Source of the DNA: DATKEH01 sp035546355
GTDB taxonomy: Bacteria > Acidobacteriota > Thermoanaerobaculia > Multivoradales > JAIOJS01
Direction of reading: 5' to 3'
DNA length: 31,835 nucleotides
Assembly: GCA_035546355.1 (NCBI GenBank)
Contig: DATKEH010000269.1
Span: 1 to 31,835, forward strand
The notes below the pieces were generated by a model that did not search any database, was not told where the DNA came from, and worked only from the letters and a program-made list of their open reading frames with translations. The translations under genes and the position numbers were made by a program. Each line of letters starts with the position of its first letter. Positions within the stretch are counted from its first letter, which is position 1. This document shows, piece after piece, positions 15,310 to 22,559 of this stretch.

Positions 15310-15834
15310 TCAGTTGGCGGTGCGTTCCGGCCAGCGGACGAAGAACCCGTCCACCCACACCAGGTCCTGCTCGAACTCGTTGGGGTCGAACGGGCTGGCG
15401 GTGTAGGTGTCACCACCGAACACACCGTCGCGGCCGGCGCTGCGGATGCCGGCCAGGCGCTGCGCCGCCTGCGGGTTCTCCTGTAGCCGGTAGTCGAACG
15501 ATTTCTGCCACCCGTCGACGCGCGGGATCTGCGCCATGTAGGTGGGTTCGAGGAGGCTGGCGAGCTGCGCCGGGGAGAGCTGCAGGCCGTAATCGGTGAT
15601 GGAGATGGTGGCATCGGCCCCGGCCGCTCCCGCCGCCACCTGGTCCGTCACCCACGACATCATCGCCTTGCCCGCCAGGTGCATCTCGGCCATCGTTCGC
15701 CGCTGCTTGGCGCGATGCATGGCGTTGAGGAACAGCGGGATCATCATCGCGGCGATGACCACGATCACGGCGAACACGACCAGCAACTCGATCAGTGTGA
15801 AGCCGCCTCGCCCCCATGTTCCTCTGGCGTGCAT
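15310..15834 (-). CDS. Type IV pilin-like / type II secretion pseudopilin
   Basis: This is a 174-residue prepilin. The leader MHARGTWGRGG is followed by FTLIELLVVFAVIVVIAAMMIPLF, the class III prepilin peptidase site (cleavage after Gly, Phe at +1, Glu at +5) and the hydrophobic spine helix. The rest (AKQRRTMAEMHLAGKAMMSWVTDQ and a C-terminal GGDTYTASPFDPNEFEQDLVWVDG) resembles GspG-like minor pilins or pseudopilins. The start at 15834 has GGAG close upstream and gives a normal short leader. In-frame codons continue to 15954 but would make an atypically long one. No assembly genes are adjacent. The two PilT ATPases at 26856-29362 could serve the same machinery. Confidence 0.9.
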   Translation of the reverse strand: MHARGTWGRGGFTLIELLVVFAVIVVIAAMMIPLFLNAMHRAKQRRTMAEMHLAGKAMMSWVTDQVAAGAAGADATISITDYGLQLSPAQLASLLEPTYMAQIPRVDGWQKSFDYRLQENPQAAQRLAGIRSAGRDGVFGGDTYTASPFDPNEFEQDLVWVDGFFVRWPERTAN

Positions 15835-15940
15835 CTCGTCTCCGGGCTGTCGATTTCTGCCGATCCTACCACGTAGGGGATAGCCTACAGCACGGTGTCG
15901 GCCCCGGCGTCGGCAAGGGGCGCCGCCCACGCAAGGAGCA

Positions 15941-15968
15941 ACGGGCCGAGGCACCCGCCCCGGCCCGT
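15941..15968 (-). terminator. Hairpin terminator candidate after the copper-site lipoprotein gene
   Basis: ACGGGCCGAGG and CCCCGGCCCGT form an 11-base stem with one mismatch and a 6-base loop, 25 bases past the lipoprotein stop on the reverse strand. The sequence after it (TTGCTCCTTG) is only weakly T-rich. Confidence 0.45.
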
Positions 15969-15993
15969 CAGGGATCGCCGCGCCAGAGCGGGC

Positions 15994-16806
15994 TCAGCGC
16001 GCCAGGGTGATCTCCACCGTCTCCACCTCCCCCTCACCGACGGTCACCGTGAGGGTCCTGGTGCCCAACCGCTCGTGCCACGCCTCGAGCTCGAAGGTAC
16101 CCGCCGGGAGCCCCGAGATCTCGAAGCTGCCGTCCGGGCCGGTGGTGTCGAAGTAGGGGTGCTCCATCACCCGCACGTAGGCGCTCATCCAGGGGTGGAC
16201 GTCGCACTTGATTTGGAACATGTCCTCCGGCTGCTGGAACGTCTCCACCGCCTCCTTGCGCTCCGCCGGCATGGCGATGTTGAACTCGCGGTTGACGTCC
16301 GGCAGGGCGTGGACGTTGTGCAGGATGCCATCGGAATTGAGGAACTTCACCGGCTGCCCGGCAAGCACTCCGATCACGTGCGGCTTGTAGAGGCACCCCT
16401 CCTGATCGATGATCGCCGGCTCCGAAGGCGTCGGCCACTGCCGCTCGGGCAAGCCGGAGACGACGTGCACGAAGACGTTGCCCAGCGTCTTGCCCTCGCC
16501 CAGCTCCAGCACCTGGCTCTTCACCGGCTCGTCGTGCTGGGCGGCGCAGGCGGGATCGGCGGTCATCTGCACCGCTGGCAGGTTGGGCACCTCACCCTCG
16601 TACAGCACGGTGCCGCGGACGCTGGCGGTGCCCAGCGGCTCGACGGCCGCAGTCTGGGCCTGGGGTTGGGCCTCGCCGCGGGCAGCGCCCTGCTGCGGGG
16701 TGGCGGCATCGCCACCGTCGCCGCCACCGCAGTCCGTCATCACCAGCGCCCCGGCCGCTAGCAGGATCGCCGCGGCCAGGGAGCTTCGACCCGTCCTCTT
16801 CTTCAT
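15994..16806 (-). CDS. Cupredoxin-like copper-site lipoprotein with a carboxypeptidase-regulatory-like domain
   Basis: This is a 270-residue exported protein. Residues 1-25 form a basic start and hydrophobic core ending MTDC (Cys26). This would be an atypical lipobox with Asp at -1, followed by a Gly/Ala/Gln-rich linker. The central domain has DPACAAQH (84-91), DQEGCLYKPH (134-143) and HNVH (163-166). Residues 201-207 are Cys-x2-His-x2-Met (CDVHPWM), the amicyanin-type spacing of type 1 copper ligands. Together with a His of HNVH they would complete a blue-copper site. The C-terminal GPDGSFEISGLPAGTFELEAWHE is a carboxypeptidase-regulatory-like beta domain. GAGGAG lies about 6 bases before the ATG. 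A role in periplasmic electron transfer is inferred. Confidence 0.82.
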   Translation of the reverse strand: MKKRTGRSSLAAAILLAAGALVMTDCGGGDGGDAATPQQGAARGEAQPQAQTAAVEPLGTASVRGTVLYEGEVPNLPAVQMTADPACAAQHDEPVKSQVLELGEGKTLGNVFVHVVSGLPERQWPTPSEPAIIDQEGCLYKPHVIGVLAGQPVKFLNSDGILHNVHALPDVNREFNIAMPAERKEAVETFQQPEDMFQIKCDVHPWMSAYVRVMEHPYFDTTGPDGSFEISGLPAGTFELEAWHERLGTRTLTVTVGEGEVETVEITLAR

Positions 16807-16875
16807 GCTCGACTCCTCTCGTTGCTTCGTTCGCGTCGGCCGCCAGGCGGCCAGCGGGGGCTCATGTTACAACGA

Positions 16876-16905
16876 GCCCGGCCCCGGCGGCCGCCGGCGC
16901 CGGGC
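16876..16905. repeat. 30-bp near-perfect GC palindrome between divergent genes
   Basis: The two 15-base halves meet at 16890/16891 without a loop and differ at one position. The core CCGGCGGCCGCCGG is a perfect palindrome. It lies between the divergent copper-site lipoprotein and M48 protease genes, about 70 and 125 bases from their starts. It could be an operator or simply a GC-rich structure. Confidence 0.5.
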
Positions 16906-17030
16906 CGGCCCCCTTCACCGGGAACGGGAACGAATGTTGCACTTACACCGCGATCCTGGCCCTCGGGCCGAGACCGGAGGCCTGCGCCGGACCGCGCCGG
17001 AGCCGTCTGTCGCGACCAGGAGGACCGCCG

Positions 17031-17840
17031 ATGACCACCTCAATGCGCCGCGCCGGGCTCGCCGCCTGCGCGGCCATCGCCCTGCTCGGCCTGTCGTGCG
17101 CCGCCATCACCCGCGGCGATTTCAACCTCATCTCGCTGCAACAGGAGTGGCAGCTGGGCCAACAGCTGGAGCGCGACATCGCCCAGCAGCTGCGGCTGGT
17201 CAACGACGCCTCGATCACCGGCTACGTCGACCAGCTGGGGCGCCGGCTGGTGGCTCAGACCCAGCTGCGGGAGCTGCCCTGGAAATTCCACGTCGTGGCC
17301 GACCCGCGGATCAACGCCTTCAACGTCCCCGGGGGCCACGTCTACGTCCACACCGGGCTGATCGCCGCCGCCGATGACGTCGCCCAGCTGGCCGGGGTGA
17401 TGGGGCACGAGATCGCCCACGGCGCCGAGCGCCACGCCACCGAGCAGCTGTCGCGCGCCTATGGCCTCAACATCCTGGCCGGCGTGGTCCTGGGGCAGAA
17501 CCCGCCCGTGTATCAGCAGATCCTGGCCCAGATCGTCGGCAGCGGCGGGATGGCCAAGTTCTCCCGCGAGGCCGAGCGCCAGGCCGACGAGCTGGGCGTC
17601 CAGTACATGTACCGCGCCGGCTACGACCCCCGCGGCCTGGTGCGCATCTTCCAGAAGCTGCTGGCGCAGCGCCGCAGCCAGCCGGGGAGCGTCGCGCGCT
17701 TCTTCGCCACCCATCCGCTCACCGAATCGCGGATCCGCACCATCGAGCAGCAGATCGCGGGACTGCCGGCGAAGCCCGGCCTGATCAGCCGCGACTCGGC
17801 GTATCAGAACGTGCGGCGCGAGGTGGGGCGGTACCACTGA
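17031..17840 (+). CDS. M48 family zinc metalloprotease lipoprotein (LoiP/BepA-like)
   Basis: This is a 269-residue envelope protease. The signal peptide ends in the lipobox LGLSC, with Cys23 the lipidated residue. The peptidase M48 domain has FNVPGGHVYVHTGLI (97-111), the zinc motif HEIAH (126-130) with catalytic Glu127, and the third ligand in SREAERQADELG, probably Glu182. The C-terminal FFATHPLTESRIRTIEQQI is the usual closing segment. Such proteins degrade or help assemble outer-membrane proteins in the periplasm. An AGGAGG site 8 bases upstream sets the start. No TPR domain follows, unlike BepA. The gene is convergent with the response regulator, with 10 bases between stops. Confidence 0.92.
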   Translation: MTTSMRRAGLAACAAIALLGLSCAAITRGDFNLISLQQEWQLGQQLERDIAQQLRLVNDASITGYVDQLGRRLVAQTQLRELPWKFHVVADPRINAFNVPGGHVYVHTGLIAAADDVAQLAGVMGHEIAHGAERHATEQLSRAYGLNILAGVVLGQNPPVYQQILAQIVGSGGMAKFSREAERQADELGVQYMYRAGYDPRGLVRIFQKLLAQRRSQPGSVARFFATHPLTESRIRTIEQQIAGLPAKPGLISRDSAYQNVRREVGRYH

Positions 17841-17850
17841 GGACCCGCGG

Positions 17851-18489
17851 CTAGACCAATCCCTTGCTCCGCGCGTAGAGGGCGAGCTCGAGCCTGCCCC
17901 GCAGGTCGAGCTTCTCATAGACGTTGTGGAGGTGGATCTTCACCGTCCCCTCGGTGATGAACAGAACCTCGGCGATGGCCCGATTGCGCTTGCCGGCCGC
18001 CACCAGGCGCACGATCTCCATCTCGCGCGGCGTCAGCTGGCGCATCGCCTCACGCACCGCCGACTCCCGGCGCAGGGCCTGACGCAGCACCCGGCCCACC
18101 ACCCCCTGGTCGAGCCACTCACCGCCCTGGTGGACCTGCCGCACCGCCTCGACCAGGAGCTGCGGCGCCTTCTCCTTGAGGACGACCCCCGCCACGCCCA
18201 GCTCCATGGCCTCGAGCAGCTGGGGGTCGTCGAGCGCCGCCGTCAGCAGCACGACGCGTGTCGACGAACCCTCCTGCCGCAGCCGGCGCGCTACCTCCAG
18301 CCCGTCGATCCGGGGCATGCGGACGTCGAGCACCAGCACGTCCGGAGCGCGCGCTCGTACCGCCGCCAGAGCCTCCTCGCCGTCGCGGCAGCGCCCCGTC
18401 ACTTCCAGGTCTGGCTCGAGCCGGAAGACCTGCTCCAGGCCGTCGAGGACGATCGGATGGTCGTCGGCGATGACGACGCGGATCGTCAT
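17851..18489 (-). CDS. NarL/DegU-type DNA-binding response regulator
   Basis: This 212-residue regulator is the partner of the adjacent sensor kinase. The receiver domain has VVIADDHP (Asp9, Asp10), phospho-acceptor Asp55 in VLVLDVRMPRIDGLEVARRL, a Thr-Ala switch (VLLTAA) and VVLKEKAP with the conserved Lys. The C-terminal LuxR/NarL helix-turn-helix is LTPREMEIVRLVAAGKRNRAIAEVLFITEGTVKIHLHNVYEKL. The ATG at 18489 overlaps the kinase stop as ATGA and has GGAGG just upstream, so the two are translationally coupled. In-frame codons extend to 18525 inside the kinase gene but do not fit the family start. Its regulon is unknown. Confidence 0.94.
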   Translation of the reverse strand: MTIRVVIADDHPIVLDGLEQVFRLEPDLEVTGRCRDGEEALAAVRARAPDVLVLDVRMPRIDGLEVARRLRQEGSSTRVVLLTAALDDPQLLEAMELGVAGVVLKEKAPQLLVEAVRQVHQGGEWLDQGVVGRVLRQALRRESAVREAMRQLTPREMEIVRLVAAGKRNRAIAEVLFITEGTVKIHLHNVYEKLDLRGRLELALYARSKGLV

Positions 18490-19688
18490 CCTGCCTCCAA
18501 CCCGGGCAGCACGATGGCGAGACACGCCCCGCCCGGGCCCGACTGGAGCTCCAGCGAGCCGGCGAGCGCGGCCACCCGCTCGCGCAGGTTTCGCGGCCCG
18601 AGGTCGAGGCGATCCAGCGTGTCCTGCGTGTAGCGGCCGGCGAAGGGGAAGCCGCGACCGTTGTCGCGTACCTCGATCGATACGCCACCGTCGCCCTCCC
18701 CGGCCACCCGCACCTGCACCTGCGACGCCTCGCCGTGGCGGACGGCGTTGACCACCGCCTCGCGCACGATGTGGTAGACGTCACGGCCGAGACCGTCGGG
18801 CGCCGACTCGGGCAGGTTCTCCGCCTGCAGCTCCACCCGCAGGTCCCACTCCCGCTCGATGCGCTCCATCAGCTCCTCGAGCCGGGTCCCCAGGCTCGTC
18901 ACGGTACCCTCCCGCGACCCCGGCTCCGGGCGCAGCTCCTGGATGAAGAAGCGCAGGTCGCGCTGCTCGAGGGCCATCAGGCGCCGCAGGTCCTCCAGCC
19001 GCTGCCGCGCCACCTGCGGGTCCGTCGCCACCTGCCGCTCGACCGCCACCAACCGCAGCGCGAAGCCGGTGAGCGACTGCAGCACGCCGTCGTGCAGGTC
19101 GCGGGCCAGCCGGATCCGCTCCTCGGTGGCCGCCGCCCAGGCGGCGACGAAGGCCATCTCGGAGCGGATCCGCTCCTCGTGGGCGCCGAGGTAGCCGAGC
19201 AGCGCCGCGACCACCGCCAGGTAGACGCCGCGGATGATGAAGTCGTGCAGCTGGAAGGCCGGGTCGCGCAGCACCTCGGCGAAGTACACCCCCACCCCGA
19301 CGAAGGCGCTCAGGGCCACCACGGCGGTGAGCAGCGTTCCGCGCCACCCCCACCGCAGGGTGGCGCAGGTCAGGGAGAAGACGAAGTAGGCGATGAACGG
19401 GCTCGACGGCCCGGCGGTGAAGTAGACGAAGAGGGTGAAGAAGACGAGGTCGAAGGCGTGGCTCAGGGGGCGCTGCCAGCCCGGCAGGGTGCCGGCGCGG
19501 CCGACCAGCAGGGCCACCACGACCGAGTAGCCGAGGTAGGCGACCAGCAGGCCGTAGGCGGTCTGCGCGTGCTTGGCGGGCTCGGAGGGGTCGATCCACA
19601 CCGCCAGCAGCGAGGAGGCGGCCAGCACCACGCGCCCGGCGGCGATGAGGCGCTCCGAGCGCGCCTGCGAAGACGGAGATTGCGCCAT
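18486..19688 (-). CDS. Membrane sensor histidine kinase (HisKA_3 / NarX-DegS type)
   Basis: This is a 400-residue kinase. The N-terminal ~165 residues form about five or six membrane helices with no large periplasmic loop. It probably senses something in the membrane. A linker helix leads to the HisKA_3 domain: ERIRLARDLHDGVLQSLTGFALRL, with phospho-acceptor His199. The HATPase_c domain shows the N box REAVVNAVRHGEASQV and the G1 box VRDNGRGFPF. I chose the ATG at 19688 (GAGG about 10 bases upstream) over a start at 19871, which would run into the pal promoter region. The receiver partner is encoded directly downstream with an ATGA overlap. Confidence 0.9.
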   Translation of the reverse strand: MAQSPSSQARSERLIAAGRVVLAASSLLAVWIDPSEPAKHAQTAYGLLVAYLGYSVVVALLVGRAGTLPGWQRPLSHAFDLVFFTLFVYFTAGPSSPFIAYFVFSLTCATLRWGWRGTLLTAVVALSAFVGVGVYFAEVLRDPAFQLHDFIIRGVYLAVVAALLGYLGAHEERIRSEMAFVAAWAAATEERIRLARDLHDGVLQSLTGFALRLVAVERQVATDPQVARQRLEDLRRLMALEQRDLRFFIQELRPEPGSREGTVTSLGTRLEELMERIEREWDLRVELQAENLPESAPDGLGRDVYHIVREAVVNAVRHGEASQVQVRVAGEGDGGVSIEVRDNGRGFPFAGRYTQDTLDRLDLGPRNLRERVAALAGSLELQSGPGGACLAIVLPGLEAG

Positions 19689-19791
19689 CCGCGTGGGCCT
19701 CGAACCGACGGTACTACGCAGCCCCGCCTCGGCGGCCAGCATCATCCACAAGTTATATCCGAAGGTATAGAAAAACCTATCCGACGGCGGA

Positions 19792-19820
19792 TTCACCCGC
19801 CACTCGGCCACCCCTACACT
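19792..19820 (+). promoter_or_regulatory. Sigma-70-like promoter of pal
   Basis: TTCACC (19792-19797), 17 bases, then TACACT (19815-19820), giving a leader of about 35 bases with an AGGAGG site before the pal ATG. The neighbouring 19740-19790 is unusually AT-rich (TTATATCC, TATAGAAAAACCTAT) and probably also holds the promoter of the divergent kinase gene. Confidence 0.5.
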
Positions 19821-19862
19821 GGCCTCCGAGGCGGAGCCTCGGCATCTCCCAGGAGGATCGCA

Positions 19863-20426
19863 ATGAAGCAACGGACCTGGATCGTGGCGGCCCTGGCGCT
19901 GTCGGTGCTGCTGACCGGCGCCTGCGCCAAGAAGAGCCCCGCCACCGCCCCGGAAGCGGCGGGCGGGGCGACGGCCGCGGCCTCTGGCACGGCGCCGACT
20001 CCGGCGGTGGGGACGGCATCACCGGCCGACCCGCTGGCCGGTGATCTCGACGCGGTCAACGAGTACCTGCGCCAGCAGGGGCTCCTGGGCGCAGTGTACT
20101 TCGACTACGACAGCGCCGATCTGCGTGCGGAGGCACGGGAGCGGCTGGCGCAGAACGCCCGATTCCTCCTCGAGCACCCGCAGTTCGTCGTCGCCATCGA
20201 AGGCCACTGCGACGAGCGGGGCACCGCCGAATACAACCTCGCCCTGGGGGACCGCCGCGCCACCAGCACCCGCAGCTTCCTCACCACGCTCGGCGTGGCG
20301 GGAGAGCGGCTGCGCACCATCAGCTACGGCGAGGAGCGGCCAGAGTGCGGTGAGCACGTGGAGTCGTGCCACCGCCGCAACCGCAGGGCCCAGTTCGTCG
20401 TCGTGAGCCGCAGCAGCATGGGCTGA
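19863..20426 (+). CDS. pal: Peptidoglycan-associated lipoprotein (OmpA family)
   Basis: This is a 187-residue outer-membrane lipoprotein that tethers the outer membrane to peptidoglycan. The signal peptide ends LLTGAC, with lipidated Cys21. An Ala/Thr/Pro-rich linker spans 22-60. The OmpA_C domain has VYFDYDSADLRAEARERLAQNA and the peptidoglycan-binding stretch IEGHCDERGTAEYNLALGDRRA, then ISYGEERPECGEHVESCHRRNRRAQFVV. Those last two cysteines are additional to the family core and may form a disulfide. AGGAGG lies about 7 bases upstream. No tolB or tolQRA is adjacent, so it stands outside the usual tol-pal cluster. A strong hairpin terminator follows. Confidence 0.93.
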   Translation: MKQRTWIVAALALSVLLTGACAKKSPATAPEAAGGATAAASGTAPTPAVGTASPADPLAGDLDAVNEYLRQQGLLGAVYFDYDSADLRAEARERLAQNARFLLEHPQFVVAIEGHCDERGTAEYNLALGDRRATSTRSFLTTLGVAGERLRTISYGEERPECGEHVESCHRRNRRAQFVVVSRSSMG

Positions 20427-20997
20427 AGAAAGGACGTCTCTGGACCGCCGGCCGGCCCCCTCGACCCGGTTTCCGACCCCTCCCCGTGGAGCCGGCTCCG
20501 GTCGGCGGTCCCTTTTTCCTCCAGCGGCGCCTCGTCACACCCCCGTAGCTCGTCGCACCCTGGATCGTACCGTCCAGACGATGCACCACCAGCTGGCTCG
20601 GCTCGCGCCCCTGGGCGAGCGCGCGTCCGGCCTCGAGAGCCTCCTCCTTGGTGGCGTGGAGCGACACCGGCGTCTCCACGCCCTCCTGCTTCAGCGCCCA
20701 GCCGCCGGCGCGGGGCACCAGGTGGAACACCCTCCGCGGCGCCGCGGCCGCCGCCTGCACCTCGCCGGCCAGACGGGACACCCGCTCCAATCCGTCCTCC
20801 GCCCGGCGGCGCAGCCGCCGCACCCGACCGTAGCCTGCCTTCTCGACGCCCCGACCGCGCTCGACCAGGCGATCGAACAGCTTGCCGGTCTGCTCCTCGA
20901 TCAGCGAGGCCGCGCCGAGGCCGGCGAGCAGCAGCTTGTGGGCCGCCTCGGACACCCCTGCCTGTACTCGCTCGACGGTAATCGTCCCTGGGGTCAT
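20320..20997 (-). CDS. Phasin-like / DUF2188 fusion, probably frameshifted near its 3' end
   Basis: Residues 1-85 look like a PhaF/PhaI-type phasin coiled coil: SEAAHKLLLAGLGAASLIEEQTGKLFDRLVERGRGVEK, then a basic helix. Residues 90-152 match DUF2188: VFHLVPRAGGWALKQEGVETPVSLHATKEEALEAGRALA and LVVHRLDGTIQGATSYG. DUF2188 normally ends at that SYG. Here the frame runs on for ~73 Arg/Gly-rich residues, through the pal terminator and into pal antisense, to 20320. One base fewer in the five-C run at 20540-20544 would give a stop at 20535-20537, ending the protein at about 154 residues. A GAGGAG site precedes the ATG. A granule-associated role is inferred. Confidence 0.65.
   Translation of the reverse strand: MTPGTITVERVQAGVSEAAHKLLLAGLGAASLIEEQTGKLFDRLVERGRGVEKAGYGRVRRLRRRAEDGLERVSRLAGEVQAAAAAPRRVFHLVPRAGGWALKQEGVETPVSLHATKEEALEAGRALAQGREPSQLVVHRLDGTIQGATSYGGVTRRRWRKKGPPTGAGSTGRGRKPGRGGRPAVQRRPFFSPCCCGSRRRTGPCGCGGGTTPRAHRTLAAPRRS
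20442..20517 (+). terminator. Intrinsic terminator of pal
   Basis: GGACCGCCGGCCGG (20442-20455) pairs with CCGGTCGGCGGTCC (20498-20511), 13 of 14 positions, followed by CTTTTT (20512-20517). The ~42-base loop contains a further palindrome, GGAGCCGGCTCC (20488-20499). Confidence 0.65.
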
Positions 20998-21050
20998 CGC
21001 GTTCTCCTCGTGCGTTCGCCGTAGGGGCTGAATGCCGCCGCGCGGCCCAT

Positions 21051-21069
21051 TATGCCGCAGTGCGGCATA
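21051..21069. promoter_or_regulatory. Perfect 19-bp palindrome, candidate operator
   Basis: TATGCCGCA, one G, then TGCGGCATA: two 9-base arms with perfect symmetry. It lies 54 bases from both the phasin-like gene start (leftward) and the TerB-like gene start (rightward). Its TGC/GCA-rich symmetry resembles sites bound by PhaR-type repressors upstream of phasin genes in other bacteria, but no phaR gene is visible here. Confidence 0.6.
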
Positions 21070-21110
21070 GCAGGTCAACCCTGCGCCGCGCCACGGCAGT
21101 CGGCAGCCTG

Positions 21111-21116
21111 TACAAT
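21111..21116 (+). promoter_or_regulatory. Putative -10 box for the TerB-like gene
   Basis: TACAAT ends 7 bases before the GTG start, which has no ribosome binding site. A leaderless message is likely. No good -35 is visible. The 19-bp palindrome lies 41 bases upstream of this hexamer. Confidence 0.4.
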
Positions 21117-21123
21117 CCCTCGT

Positions 21124-21666
21124 GTGGGATGGTTCGAGGCGCTCGGCTTCAAGCCCCGGCAGCTCGGCTCGGGCACCGCCTCGGCGACCGTGCGCCGCAT
21201 CGCCGCCGAGCTCGACGCCCTGGATGCCGACCGCGCCCGCTACCTCGCGGGCTTCGCCTACCTCCTCGGCCGCGTCGCCCACGCCGATCACGACATCGGC
21301 GGCGAGGAGACCGCCGCCATGGAGGGGCTGCTGCAACGGGTCGGGCATCTCCCCGAGGACCAGGCGGTGCTGGTGGTGCAGATCGCCAAGGCGCAGAACG
21401 AGCTGTTCGGCGGCACCGAGAACTTCCTGGTCAGCCGCGAGCTGAAGCGCGTGGTGCGCCCGGAGGAGCTGCGCGCGCTGCTCGATGCGCTGTTCGCGGT
21501 GGCCGCGGCCGATGGGGCGATCAGCGGCGAGGAGGAGAGTCAGATCCGACAGATCGCGAGCGAGCTGGGGCTCTCGCATGGCGACCTGGTCGCCTCGCGC
21601 GCCGCCTGGTCCGCGCATCGCAGCGTGCTGCGCTCGCTGCGCGGCGACGATCCGAGCTCCGGCTGA
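21124..21666 (+). CDS. TerB-like (DjlA N-terminal type) protein
   Basis: This is a 180-residue, cytoplasmic, all-helical protein. Its central part matches the TerB/DjlA N-terminal domain, with repeated acidic metal-binding-like loops: VAHADHDIGGEETAAMEGLL (51-70) and VAAADGAISGEEESQIRQIASELGL (126-150). The family is linked to tellurite resistance or J-domain co-chaperones, but there is no J domain here. The frame is open further upstream. I chose the GTG at 21124 because the upstream codons are not family-like and TACAAT sits 7 bases before it. A gap of 8 bases separates it from the secreted-protein gene, so they form an operon. Function beyond the domain is unknown. Confidence 0.8.
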   Translation: MGWFEALGFKPRQLGSGTASATVRRIAAELDALDADRARYLAGFAYLLGRVAHADHDIGGEETAAMEGLLQRVGHLPEDQAVLVVQIAKAQNELFGGTENFLVSRELKRVVRPEELRALLDALFAVAAADGAISGEEESQIRQIASELGLSHGDLVASRAAWSAHRSVLRSLRGDDPSSG

Positions 21667-21674
21667 TACCATCG

Positions 21675-22559
21675 ATGGCAACGATGCGTCGCACCGCGGT
21701 TCTGCTCCTCGCCCTGCTCGCCGCGCCCGCGGCCGGCGACGACGTCTGGCTCACCAACGGCCGCGTCTACGAGGGCGTGCTCGCCGAGGAAACGTCCGAG
21801 GGGGTCCGCATCCGGCTCGAGTTCGGTCACATCACCCTCCCCCGCTCGCAGGTGGCGCGTATCGAGCGGTCCGGCTCGCCGCTCGCCCAGTTCCTCGATC
21901 GCAAGGAGGAGCTCGCCGCCGCGCCCGGCGCCACGGCCAGCGATTGGCTCGAGCTGGCGCGATGGGCCGTCGCGCAGGGTCTCGAGCACGGCGCCCGCGA
22001 CGCCGCGTGGCTCGCCGCGTCGATCGACCCGCGGCTCCCGGGCCTCGAGCCGTTGCTTCGCGGGGCTGGCTTCGTGTTCGAGGCCGAGCTGGAGCGCTGG
22101 ATCCCGTTCGAAGAGCACATGGCGCACCGCGGCATGGTGCCGTTCGAAGGCGAGTGGGTGAGCCGCGCGGAGGCCACGGCGCGGTTGGAGGAGCAGCGCG
22201 AGGAGCGCCGCGAACGGCGCCGCCAGGAGGCCGAGGACGCCACCTTGCGCATGGCCCAGCTGGCTGCCGAGGAGGCGATCCGCACCCGTGCGGCGCTGGC
22301 CGTCCGCGAGGCGGCGGCGGCACGGGCACCGTACTGGGGCTGGGGGCTTCACGCGGTGCCGGTGATCTTCGCCCCGTTCCCGGTCGCGGTGCCGGTACCT
22401 GCGCCGAGCCCGGAACCGCCTGCCGACCCCGGCCCCGAGCCGCCGCCCGAGCCCCCCCGCCACCACCGCGGCACCTGGCAGGATCTGCAGCAGCGGCAAC
22501 CGGGGAGCTTCCTGCCGGTCGGGGCGGTGGTCACCCCGCCGCCTCCGGGCCGACGATGA
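21675..22559 (+). CDS. Secreted protein with SH3-like N-terminal segment and Pro-rich tail, unknown function
   Basis: This is a protein of about 294 residues. The signal peptide (core AVLLLALLAAPAAG) is followed by VWLTNGRVYEGVLAEETSEGVRIRLEFGHITLPRSQVARIER, a small beta-barrel-like segment common in secreted proteins of GC-rich bacteria. FVFEAELERWIPFEEHMAHRGMVPFEGEWVSRAEA is a second recognisable unit seen in such proteins. A coiled coil (about 170-215, EEQREERRERRRQEAED) and a Pro-rich tail follow. Two in-frame ATGs (21675, 21684) are possible starts. TGATACCAT immediately upstream is an extended -10-like element. The 3' end overlaps the lipid-kinase gene on the other strand by 29 bases. 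The reaction, if any, is unknown. Confidence 0.72.
   Translation: MATMRRTAVLLLALLAAPAAGDDVWLTNGRVYEGVLAEETSEGVRIRLEFGHITLPRSQVARIERSGSPLAQFLDRKEELAAAPGATASDWLELARWAVAQGLEHGARDAAWLAASIDPRLPGLEPLLRGAGFVFEAELERWIPFEEHMAHRGMVPFEGEWVSRAEATARLEEQREERRERRRQEAEDATLRMAQLAAEEAIRTRAALAVREAAAARAPYWGWGLHAVPVIFAPFPVAVPVPAPSPEPPADPGPEPPPEPPRHHRGTWQDLQQRQPGSFLPVGAVVTPPPPGRR

Noticed and set aside
19742..19750. TCATCCACA, an 8-of-9 match to a DnaA box, in the AT-rich gap between the kinase and pal genes.
   Set aside because: It is single and isolated, with no further boxes and no dnaA, dnaN or gyrB nearby. A replication origin is not supported.
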